Source: JBAUHN01 sp049680295
GTDB taxonomy: Bacteria > Pseudomonadota > Alphaproteobacteria > Rhodobacterales > Rhodobacteraceae
Reading direction: 5' to 3'
DNA: 16,229 nucleotides
Assembly: GCA_049680295.1 (NCBI GenBank)
Contig: JBAUHN010000254.1
Location: forward strand, 1-16,229
The notes beneath the pieces were generated by a model. The model saw only the letters and a list, made by a program, of their open reading frames with translations, did no database searches and had not been told where the DNA came from. Below are positions 1 to 6,660 of this stretch, in pieces (the first letter of the stretch is position 1; the number at the start of each line of letters is the position of its first letter). The position numbers and the translations under genes were made by a program.

Positions 1-922
1 CTGCGGTCGGCTCCCCGATCCGCATGATTTCCCATTCTAGCGTGATACCGCTGGAATCGTAAACCTTTTTTCGTACCTCTTCGCCCAATCCTTCCAGATC
101 AGCCGCCGTTGCATCCCCAGTGTTGATCAGAAAATTGGGATGCTTCGGGCTCATCTGGGCGCCGCCGCGTCTGGCGCCGCGCATTCCGGCCGCGTCAATC
201 ACTTTCCAGGCCTTTAGATCATGGGTGTCATCGGCCCTGCCGGTACTGGAAAATCCAGCCGGATTGCGAAAAGTTGACCCGGCACTGCGATCCTTTGTGG
301 GCTGCGTCTCGTCCCGTCTGGCAAGCTGTTCGGCCATGCGGGCATGCAGTTTCTCCGGATCATCCCGCGAGGCTTTGAATGTCGCCTGCGTCAGAACCCA
401 TCCTTCGGGCAGCGCGCTTTGGCGGTAGGCAAACTGCATATCCTTGGCCGCTAACGTAACGCTGTCACCGCTACGCGTGATCGCCTGCGCGGCGTGAAAA
501 ACATCAGCCGTGTAACGGCCATAACACCCGGCATTCATGCGCAATGCTCCGCCTATGGTGCCGGGAATGGTGCGCAGAAACGTCAAATCAAGCCCAGAAT
601 CAGCGGCCTTTCGTGCCACATGGGCGTCCAACGCGGCGGCACCTGCTGTGACAAGATCGCCGTCGATCTCGATTTGGTTGAACCCGCGCCCCATACGGAT
701 CACCACAGCGTGCAACCCGCCATCGCGTACAATCAGGTTCGATCCGACACCCATCGGAAAAACCGCAATGTCAGGGGCAAGTGCCCTGAGAAACTGAGAC
801 AGATCATCAACGTCTGCCGGTTGGTACAAATAGTCGGCCGGACCACCCACACGCAGCCATGTCAGATCATTCAGCGGGCGGTTTGGCGTCAGCTTGCCGC
901 GTGGGCCGGGTGACACGATCAT
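1..922 (-). CDS. murB: UDP-N-acetylenolpyruvoylglucosamine reductase MurB, 3' end cut by window edge
   Basis: Cytoplasmic FAD enzyme that reduces UDP-GlcNAc-enolpyruvate to UDP-MurNAc with NADPH, the second committed step of peptidoglycan precursor synthesis. I translated it from the minus strand: 307 codons are visible and the stop lies beyond base 1. The FAD-binding segment GVGSNLIVRD is at residues 58-67, IPGTIGG at 119-125 and MNAGCYG at 129-135. GSTFRNP at 215-221 carries the expected catalytic serine (Ser216) of type II MurB. The visible end, LEWEIMRIGEPTA, resembles the usual C-terminus of the family, so probably only a few residues are missing. The ATG at 922-920 overlaps the TGA of the preceding small gene as ATGA, which supports this start and suggests coupled translation. 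The ribosome binding site is weak. ddl and ftsQ would be the usual next genes but lie outside. Confidence 0.96.
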   Translation of the reverse strand, partial: MIVSPGPRGKLTPNRPLNDLTWLRVGGPADYLYQPADVDDLSQFLRALAPDIAVFPMGVGSNLIVRDGGLHAVVIRMGRGFNQIEIDGDLVTAGAAALDAHVARKAADSGLDLTFLRTIPGTIGGALRMNAGCYGRYTADVFHAAQAITRSGDSVTLAAKDMQFAYRQSALPEGWVLTQATFKASRDDPEKLHARMAEQLARRDETQPTKDRSAGSTFRNPAGFSSTGRADDTHDLKAWKVIDAAGMRGARRGGAQMSPKHPNFLINTGDATAADLEGLGEEVRKKVYDSSGITLEWEIMRIGEPTA

Positions 923-1179
923 CTGTCGGATTTCCCACGGTCCCGCCGAAACAGCCACCCCAGCCCAAAGGAGGCCAGACCGAACAATACAAATGCGGCA
1001 AGTGCCGTAAGTGTTGTGGCCTCGGTCAAGCCAGCACCCAGTGCCAGCCGCACATAGGCCAGAAACGCAACAGTACCGGCGACAAGCACCAGAGCATACC
1101 GCAGATATTGGCCCCTGCTGCCCAGCCAGATCCCAAAACAGGCCCAGATCAGCGGCACGATGTAGAACCCGAATGACAT
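919..1179 (-). CDS. small hydrophobic membrane protein of unknown function between DUF2484 and murB
   Basis: I do not recognise a family. From the ATG at 1179-1177 it encodes 86 residues. Three hydrophobic stretches, at roughly residues 3-18, 24-44 and 55-75, look like membrane helices, and the tail is basic (FRRDRGKSDR). An in-frame ATG at 1203-1201 would add eight residues but would overlap the upstream gene by 25 bases. I prefer 1179 because it forms a TAATG junction with the stop of the preceding DUF2484 gene, like the other tight junctions here. Its stop overlaps the murB start by four bases. The position in a coupled run of cell wall genes suggests, but does not show, a role at the inner membrane in envelope synthesis. 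It could be a diverged relative of the two DUF2484 proteins, but I see no shared motif. Confidence 0.75.
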   Translation of the reverse strand: MSFGFYIVPLIWACFGIWLGSRGQYLRYALVLVAGTVAFLAYVRLALGAGLTEATTLTALAAFVLFGLASFGLGWLFRRDRGKSDR

Positions 1180-1424
1180 TATTGCAGTGTCCGGCGCAGC
1201 CATTTACCCAGATAGATCACTGGCCAGCGCAGCACCGACATGCCGCCTACAAGCACCAGCAGACCCAACCATGGACCGTGTTGCCAGGTTACAAACCCGA
1301 CGATGGGAATACCAACCATGATCAGCACATAGGCATTGCGCCAATGATTGTCGCGGCTCGGCATCATTGCGATGACATTGGCGACGACGGCCCAGATACA
1401 GGCTAAGATGATAGAAAGGCTCAT
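1179..1424 (-). CDS. DUF2484 family membrane protein (second of a tandem pair)
   Basis: A protein of 81 residues starting MSLSIILACIWAV, recognised as DUF2484, a small family of unknown function that I know from Rhodobacteraceae dcw clusters. It has about three hydrophobic segments, the motif PSRDNHW after the first helix, and a conserved-looking end SVLRWPVIYLGKWLRR. The reading frame extends 13 codons upstream, but the ATG at 1424-1422 overlaps the previous gene's TGA as ATGA and gives the family-like N-terminus, so I chose it. Aligned by eye with the DUF2484 gene just upstream, it shares IW, a proline-x-arginine after helix 1 and SxxRxPxxYL near the end, which suggests an old tandem duplication. 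No enzymatic motif is visible. Confidence 0.85.
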   Translation of the reverse strand: MSLSIILACIWAVVANVIAMMPSRDNHWRNAYVLIMVGIPIVGFVTWQHGPWLGLLVLVGGMSVLRWPVIYLGKWLRRTLQ

Positions 1425-1672
1425 TCCGGTAACTCCGGTCTTTTTCCGCGCAGGCGCGACCACAAATACCCCAAAGGGTTACGAAACATTGAAACAAAAG
1501 CGAAGGTGGCAAGGATCGCTGGCAACACGCCCAACTCGACCCCGATCAGGAAGATCAGCACAGGTGCGGCCAGCAATAAAACAACGCCGGGGGCATATTG
1601 CCGCCGCATCGGCAGCAAGGCGACCGCAAAGGACGCAAAAACCCAAATGATTGAAGCCCATAAAAGCGTCAT
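1421..1672 (-). CDS. DUF2484 family membrane protein (first of a tandem pair)
   Basis: A protein of 83 residues starting MTLLWASIIWVF, also recognised as DUF2484. It is hydrophobic, with about three membrane segments, PMRRQYAPG after the first helix and SMFRNPLGYLWSRLRG near the end, followed by a polar tail RPELPE. The open frame extends 23 codons further upstream into murC. The ATG at 1672-1670 overlaps the murC TGA as ATGA and is preceded by a GGGGG run four bases upstream, so the shorter start is preferred. It is coupled to murC on one side and to its paralogue on the other. Function is unknown. Two positively charged loops and small size fit an inner membrane accessory protein rather than an enzyme. 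Confidence 0.86.
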   Translation of the reverse strand: MTLLWASIIWVFASFAVALLPMRRQYAPGVVLLLAAPVLIFLIGVELGVLPAILATFAFVSMFRNPLGYLWSRLRGKRPELPE

Positions 1673-3075
1673 GCGGCCCCCTTGCGCAATCGCGCAGGCA
1701 GATTGTTGGCCCAGGCGCTGATAGAACCGGCACCAAGGCAAATGACCATATCGCCGGGCTGCGCGTGTTCGCGCACCATTTGTTCCAGATCATCTTCATC
1801 CACCACAGCGCGGACCTGACGGTGCCCGTGACGTCGCAGGCCAGCAACCAGATCATCACGGCTGGCCCCCTCGATCGGATCTTCTCCGGCGCCAAAAACC
1901 TCGGCGATACCAACGACATCGGCATCGTTGAAACAGGCGCAGAAGTCCTCAAACAGCCCGGCCAGGCGGCTGTATCGGTGCGGTTGATGCACCGCGATAA
2001 CGCGGCCCGTCGTTGATTGCCGGGCCGCCTTTAGGGCTGCAGCAATTTCCACCGGGTGATGGCCATAGTCATCAATGATTGTGACCCCGTCGATTTCGCC
2101 AACAAATGTGAAGCGCCTGTTCACACCGCCGAAATTGGCCAAAGCGGTGCGAATTTCGTCCTGCTTCATACCCAAATGCCGGGCGACGGCCACTGCACTA
2201 AGCGCGTTTGAGACGTTGTGATCGCCGGGCATCGGCAGGCTGCACCCTTCGATCACTTTGTCCTCGGATTGCAAATGAATGTCGAAATGCGCGACACCCG
2301 CCCTATAGGTCAGATTAACCGCCCGCACATCGGCCTGCGCATTGAACCCATAGGTCACCACCCGGCGGTCGGTGATTTTGCCAACAAGGTTCTGGACTTC
2401 GGCGTGATCGGTGTTGCAGACCGCCAACCCGTAAAACGGAATGTTTGACACAAATTCCAGGAACCCCAGACGCAGCGCATCGAATGTGCCCCAATGCTCC
2501 ATATGTTCAGGGTCAATGTTGGTCACGATCGCGATAGTGGCGGGCAGACGGTTGAATGTGCCGTCGCTTTCGTCGGCCTCGACCACCATCCATTCGCCTT
2601 CGCCCTTGCGGGCATTAGAGCCATAGGCGTGAATGATCCCGCCATTGACGACGGTGGGATCAAAATTGCCGGCATCCAGCAGGGTCGCAACCATGGTCGT
2701 GGTGGTGGTCTTGCCATGGGTGCCCGCCACCGCGATGTTGGATTTCATCCGCATCAATTCGGCCAGCATTTCGGCGCGGCGCACAATCGGCAGGCCCATT
2801 TTGCGCGCGGCGTCCAGTTCGGCATTGCCGGTCTTGATCGCGCTTGAAATGACCACAACGGCCGCATTTTCAAGGTTGTTCGCGTTCTGGCCGATGAATA
2901 TCTCGGCGCCCAGGTCTTTCAATCGGTCGGTGATCTTGGTGGCCTTCAGGTCAGAGCCCTGAACCACATAGTCCAGATTAAGCAACACCTCGGCAATTCC
3001 GGACATGCCAATACCGCCGATACCAACGAAATGGATCGGTCCGACGTCGCCGGGCAATTTGGTTGCTGCATTCAT
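1669..3075 (-). CDS. murC: UDP-N-acetylmuramate--L-alanine ligase MurC
   Basis: Cytoplasmic ATP-dependent ligase that adds L-alanine to UDP-MurNAc, the first amino acid of the peptidoglycan stem. It is 468 residues, the normal length. The N-terminal UDP-binding domain has GIGGIGMSG at 18-26. The ATP-binding P-loop GTHGKTTTTT is at 118-127. EADESD at 166-171 and NIDPEH at 186-191 are typical Mur ligase central domain motifs, and DDYGHHPVE in the C-terminal domain is characteristic of MurC. The ATG at 3075-3073 overlaps the murG stop as ATGA, with GGGG seven bases upstream as a plausible ribosome binding site. Its own stop overlaps the first DUF2484 gene. No key residue appears to be missing. 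Confidence 0.98.
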   Translation of the reverse strand: MNAATKLPGDVGPIHFVGIGGIGMSGIAEVLLNLDYVVQGSDLKATKITDRLKDLGAEIFIGQNANNLENAAVVVISSAIKTGNAELDAARKMGLPIVRRAEMLAELMRMKSNIAVAGTHGKTTTTTMVATLLDAGNFDPTVVNGGIIHAYGSNARKGEGEWMVVEADESDGTFNRLPATIAIVTNIDPEHMEHWGTFDALRLGFLEFVSNIPFYGLAVCNTDHAEVQNLVGKITDRRVVTYGFNAQADVRAVNLTYRAGVAHFDIHLQSEDKVIEGCSLPMPGDHNVSNALSAVAVARHLGMKQDEIRTALANFGGVNRRFTFVGEIDGVTIIDDYGHHPVEIAAALKAARQSTTGRVIAVHQPHRYSRLAGLFEDFCACFNDADVVGIAEVFGAGEDPIEGASRDDLVAGLRRHGHRQVRAVVDEDDLEQMVREHAQPGDMVICLGAGSISAWANNLPARLRKGAA

Positions 3076-4175
3076 GTATCTGCCCCTTTTCCGGCAAGTG
3101 CTTCGACCATATCAACAAGCGTTTTAGTGGCATCTGGTTTGCCAACGCTCAGCGCGGCCTGGCTCATCTGCAGGGCCGCTGGCGGATTGTCCAGTATGGA
3201 TGCGATTTGTTCGCGTATTGCTTGTGGGCTTGCCGCAGCTTCCGGCACCAGAATGGCCGCACCCGCCTCAACCAGACCGCGGGCATTGGCCGTCTGATGA
3301 TCGCCGGTGGCGGCCGCATATGGCACCAGAATGGACGGGCGCCCGATGGCAGAAATATCCGCCACAGAGGATGCGCCAGAGCGGCTGATCACCAGCTGCG
3401 CCTCGGACATGCGCCGGGGCACGTCATGGAAAAACGGCTGCACATCAGCGGTAATGCCGCGTGCACTGTAAAACTCGGCAACCCTTAATGCGTCCTCTTC
3501 GCGGGCCTGGTGGCTGACGCGGATATTGCGCAGGGTTTCGATCGGCAAATCAGCGATTGCGGGGGGCACCATATCCGACAGCAGGCGTGCGCCCTGACTT
3601 CCGCCGATGACCAGCAGCTCCATCGGATAATCGCCCGGCGGAATATAGGATGCGCCCGCCCGGTCCAGAACTGACTTGCGCACCGGATTGCCGGTGTGAA
3701 ATGCTTCGACACCCGACGGCACATCCGTCGGCCATATGCCACAAGCCACCGCGTGAACGCGCTTGGAGAACAGCTTATTGACGCGGCCAAGCACGCCGTT
3801 TTGTTCATGGATCATACGCGGCAGGCGCATCAGATACGCCGCCCCCAATGCCGGAATTGTCGGATATCCGCCAAAACCCACAACGACATCCGGTTTTTCG
3901 CGCCACATCTTTAATGTTGCACCCAATATACCTGCAAATATCCGAAACGGCGCCATCAGTTTCGTGGCGATCCCGCCGCGCGCAAAGGTGGCGCTGGTGA
4001 TCTGCTCGATCTCGGTCGAATGGGGAAAGCCACTGGTATAGCGCGCACCCCGCGCATCCGTCGATAACTTGACCCGCCAGCCCTTGGCCAGCATCGCCTC
4101 GGCAAGGGCCTGAGCGGGGAACATATGCCCGCCCGTGCCGCCTGCGGCAATAACCAAAAGAGGTGGCTTGCTCAT
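3072..4175 (-). CDS. murG: UDP-GlcNAc:lipid I N-acetylglucosaminyltransferase MurG
   Basis: Peripheral inner membrane GT28 glycosyltransferase that adds GlcNAc to lipid I to make lipid II. It is 367 residues. The N-terminal acceptor domain carries the glycine-rich loop GGTGGHMFPA at 12-21, VGFGGYPT at 99-106 and HEQNGVLG at 123-130. TGNPVR is at 161-166 and the second glycine loop GGSQGA at 191-196. The donor site SRSGASSVADI at 264-274 and DHQTANA at 292-298 follow. Where E. coli MurG has a glutamate after the SGA motif, as I recall, this protein has Asp273, a conservative change. The ATG at 4175-4173 overlaps the ftsW stop by four bases, and GGAG lies nine bases upstream. Confidence 0.98.
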   Translation of the reverse strand: MSKPPLLVIAAGGTGGHMFPAQALAEAMLAKGWRVKLSTDARGARYTSGFPHSTEIEQITSATFARGGIATKLMAPFRIFAGILGATLKMWREKPDVVVGFGGYPTIPALGAAYLMRLPRMIHEQNGVLGRVNKLFSKRVHAVACGIWPTDVPSGVEAFHTGNPVRKSVLDRAGASYIPPGDYPMELLVIGGSQGARLLSDMVPPAIADLPIETLRNIRVSHQAREEDALRVAEFYSARGITADVQPFFHDVPRRMSEAQLVISRSGASSVADISAIGRPSILVPYAAATGDHQTANARGLVEAGAAILVPEAAASPQAIREQIASILDNPPAALQMSQAALSVGKPDATKTLVDMVEALAGKGADT

Positions 4176-5341
4176 CTGATGCGGCTCCGGGTTAACAGAT
4201 CGCTGATTTCGCCTTGCGGCCTTGTGCGGGTAAAGGCCAGCAGCATACCGACCGCGATCGCACTGGCAATCACCGAAGACCCGCCGTAGCTGACAAAGGG
4301 CAGTGTCATGCCTTTGGCGGGCAAAAGCCGGACCGCCACGCCCATGTTGATCATTGCCTGAACTCCAAACATGCAGGCCAGCCCGGAGCCGGCAAGCCGG
4401 ATAAACGGATCGCGTTCACGCATCAGACGGATCAGCGACCGGGTGACGATGATTGTGTACAAAACGATAATCGCCAGCACCATGACCAGGCCATATTCTT
4501 CGGCTGCCACAGCCACGATAAAATCCGTGTGCGCATCGGGCAAAGACCACTTTACCTGACCTTCGCCGACACCAACCCCGAACAGACCGCCTTCGCGGAT
4601 CGCATTGGTGGCATAGCCCATTTGCGTAGTTGGATCGACGTCCACCGACAAAAACCCATCAATCCGACGCGCAAAATGTTCCGAATGGGAATAGGCAAAT
4701 GACCCGCCAATTACCACCAAAGCCGCCATTGCGACCAGCAACAGCATCGGCGCGCCCGCGACAAAATACACGACACCCCAGCCAAACAGAACCAGACAAG
4801 CCTGCCCAAAGTCGGGCTGCAATGCCAGCATCAACACGATCGCGATGCACAAGGCAAAGGACCACAGCTTGCCCGGCGGGCCGTTCAATTCCAGTGACGC
4901 CGCCATCATCCAGGCCGCCGCCACGATAAATCCAGGTTTGAGAAATTCGGAAGGCTGGATCGACGCAAAGCCCAGCGAATACCACCGTATCGCCCCTTTA
5001 CCAAAATCGGTGCCGAAAAAGGGCAAAAGCGCTATGGCCACGAAGGCCACAATAAATCCCAACACCGCCAGTCGCCGCACAATAACAGGCGTCATCATGG
5101 ACGTTATCAACATGGCAACCACGGCCAAACCGCCAAAAAGTGCCTGTCTTTGAACGTAGTGAAACGGTTCAAACCCGTTCTTGGCGGCTAAGGGGGGCGA
5201 CGCTGCAAGGCCAAGCAATAGCCCAATTGCAAACAGCATAAGGACGCACGACAAAACCCATTTGTCGATGGTACGCCACCACTTGGGGAGGATCGGTTCG
5301 CCATCGCGAACCGGGACTGCGCCATAGACCATCTCTGTCAT
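4172..5341 (-). CDS. ftsW: septal peptidoglycan glycosyltransferase FtsW
   Basis: Multi-spanning SEDS protein that polymerises lipid II into glycan strands at the division septum, working with FtsI. It is 389 residues with a cytoplasmic N-terminus of about 27 residues and roughly ten hydrophobic segments. QPSEFLK at 129-135, the long extracytoplasmic loop around 220-275 and GMTLPFVSYGGSS at 344-356 are SEDS hallmarks. The catalytic aspartate should be Asp273 in LPDAHTDF. The ATG at 5341-5339 is chosen; a second in-frame ATG three codons later is possible. It is the first gene of the downstream block, since the gene before it is on the other strand, so it probably has its own promoter in 5342-5446. 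AAGGCAGG upstream is a moderate ribosome binding site. Its end overlaps murG. Confidence 0.98.
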   Translation of the reverse strand: MTEMVYGAVPVRDGEPILPKWWRTIDKWVLSCVLMLFAIGLLLGLAASPPLAAKNGFEPFHYVQRQALFGGLAVVAMLITSMMTPVIVRRLAVLGFIVAFVAIALLPFFGTDFGKGAIRWYSLGFASIQPSEFLKPGFIVAAAWMMAASLELNGPPGKLWSFALCIAIVLMLALQPDFGQACLVLFGWGVVYFVAGAPMLLLVAMAALVVIGGSFAYSHSEHFARRIDGFLSVDVDPTTQMGYATNAIREGGLFGVGVGEGQVKWSLPDAHTDFIVAVAAEEYGLVMVLAIIVLYTIIVTRSLIRLMRERDPFIRLAGSGLACMFGVQAMINMGVAVRLLPAKGMTLPFVSYGGSSVIASAIAVGMLLAFTRTRPQGEISDLLTRSRIR

Positions 5342-5479
5342 GGGTACCTGCCTTAACTGCCTCTGTCCGCCCCTTTTGCAGGGGTCTCGGGTCGAATATA
5401 GCGCGATTTTTTACCGTGCGCTACCCACAACCTCGGTCTTGGCCTTGTGTTTAGGCAGATTTCACGCCAGTTGGCAGCG
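5342..5479. promoter_or_regulatory. divergent intergenic region between ftsW and the flavoprotein gene
   Basis: These 138 bases separate two divergent genes and must hold the promoter of at least the flavoprotein gene, and probably one for ftsW. For ftsW, a TATATT hexamer reads on the minus strand at 5400-5395, but no good -35 box sits 16-18 bases upstream, so the promoter call is weak. On the plus strand TTGCAG at 5376-5381 could be a -35 box, with only poor -10 matches (TATAGC or TAGCGC) after it. A short inverted repeat, CCCC-TTTTGCA-GGGG, at about 5371-5384 falls in the ftsW leader. No operator that I recognise is present. Confidence 0.4.
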
Positions 5480-6655
5480 ATGCAGGTTGATACAGCAATC
5501 ATCGGAGCAGGCGCCGCTGGCATGATGTGTGCCGCCCATGCGGGCGGGCGCGTGATGGTGATTGACCATGCCAAAGCCCCCGGCGAAAAGATCCGTATCT
5601 CGGGCGGTGGGCGTTGCAATTTCACCAACCTCAATTGCGGCCCCCATGCGTTTTTGTCCCAAAATCCGCATTTCGCCAAATCGGCGCTGGCCAGATACAC
5701 ACAGTGGGATTTCATTGATCTGGTTGGCCGCCATGGCATTGCCTGGCATGAAAAGACACTGGGTCAGTTGTTTTGCGATGTGAGCGCCCAAGAGATCATC
5801 GCCATGCTGCGCCAGATGATGGACGCCGCAGGCGCGCAGCTGCACCTGCAAACCTATGTCGAGAATTTCGCCGCCTCAGACGCAGGCTATACATTTACGG
5901 CAATATCTGGAACGGGGCGACAAACGGTTCACGCCCGCAACGTGGTGATCGCTACCGGTGGTAAGTCCATCCCAAAAATGGGGGCCACGGGCTTTGCCTA
6001 TGATATTGCGGCGCAATTTGGCATTCCTATTGTCCCGACGCGCGCAGGTCTGGTGCCCTTCACGTTTTCCGAAGGCCGCTTTGCCGATCTGTCAGGGGTG
6101 GCCACGCCGTCGCGCGTCACTGCGGGTGGCCAGGCTTTTGAGGAGGCACTGCTGTTCACCCATCGAGGATTGTCCGGCCCCGCCATCTTGCAGGCGTCGT
6201 CCTATTGGCAGGATGGCACGGAGATCAGCGTGAACCTTGATCCGCAAGATACAATCAGCCAGGCACTAAAGCGCCAGCGCCAGACAGCGGGCAAGCGCAA
6301 CCTGACAACCGAGCTTTCGCGCCACCTGCCCGCCCGTCTGGTCGATTATCTGGCCAGCCAGATCGACCTGTCCGGCAATCTTGCCGATCAGTCAGACGCG
6401 CGACTGGCCAGACTGTCTGAGGCGATCGGCGACTGGCGCATGATCCCCGCCGGCACCGAAGGATACCGCACGGCCGAAGTAACCTTGGGCGGTATTGACG
6501 CGGATGCCCTGTCGTCAAAAACCATGATGTCGACATCCGCACCCGGCCTTTATTTCATCGGCGAAGCGGTGGATGTAACCGGTTGGTTGGGCGGATACAA
6601 TTTCCAATGGGCGTGGTCATCTGCGATGGCGGCAGCGCGGGATTTGTCCAACTGA
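5480..6655 (+). CDS. HI0933/YhiN (BaiN-like) family FAD-dependent oxidoreductase
   Basis: A flavoprotein of 391 residues from the ATG at 5480. The dinucleotide-binding loop GAGAAG is at residues 9-14 and RISGGGRCNFTN, the family signature, at 39-50. The middle reads LARYTQWDFIDLV and HGIAWHEKTLGQLFCD, and the end VTGWLGGYNFQWAWSSA, all close to what I recall of E. coli YhiN. The frame is open back to a GTG at 5447, but the ATG puts the GAGAAG loop at the usual distance from the N-terminus, so it is preferred although its ribosome binding site is poor. The physiological substrate is not established for YhiN; some family members act on bile acid intermediates. It is the only complete plus-strand gene here and splits the cluster between murD and ftsW. 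Its stop lies five bases from the murD stop, with no clear terminator between. Confidence 0.93.
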   Translation: MQVDTAIIGAGAAGMMCAAHAGGRVMVIDHAKAPGEKIRISGGGRCNFTNLNCGPHAFLSQNPHFAKSALARYTQWDFIDLVGRHGIAWHEKTLGQLFCDVSAQEIIAMLRQMMDAAGAQLHLQTYVENFAASDAGYTFTAISGTGRQTVHARNVVIATGGKSIPKMGATGFAYDIAAQFGIPIVPTRAGLVPFTFSEGRFADLSGVATPSRVTAGGQAFEEALLFTHRGLSGPAILQASSYWQDGTEISVNLDPQDTISQALKRQRQTAGKRNLTTELSRHLPARLVDYLASQIDLSGNLADQSDARLARLSEAIGDWRMIPAGTEGYRTAEVTLGGIDADALSSKTMMSTSAPGLYFIGEAVDVTGWLGGYNFQWAWSSAMAAARDLSN

Positions 6656-6660
6656 CTGGC

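Noticed and set aside
5370..5384. CCCC-TTTTGCA-GGGG inverted repeat as a terminator or attenuator in the ftsW leader.
   Set aside because: A stem of only four pairs, with no T-run after it on the minus strand.
5447..5479. GTG at 5447 as the start of the flavoprotein, adding 11 residues.
   Set aside because: The added residues precede the point where family members normally start, and the ATG at 5480 places the GAGAAG loop at the expected distance; a start at the GTG cannot be fully excluded.
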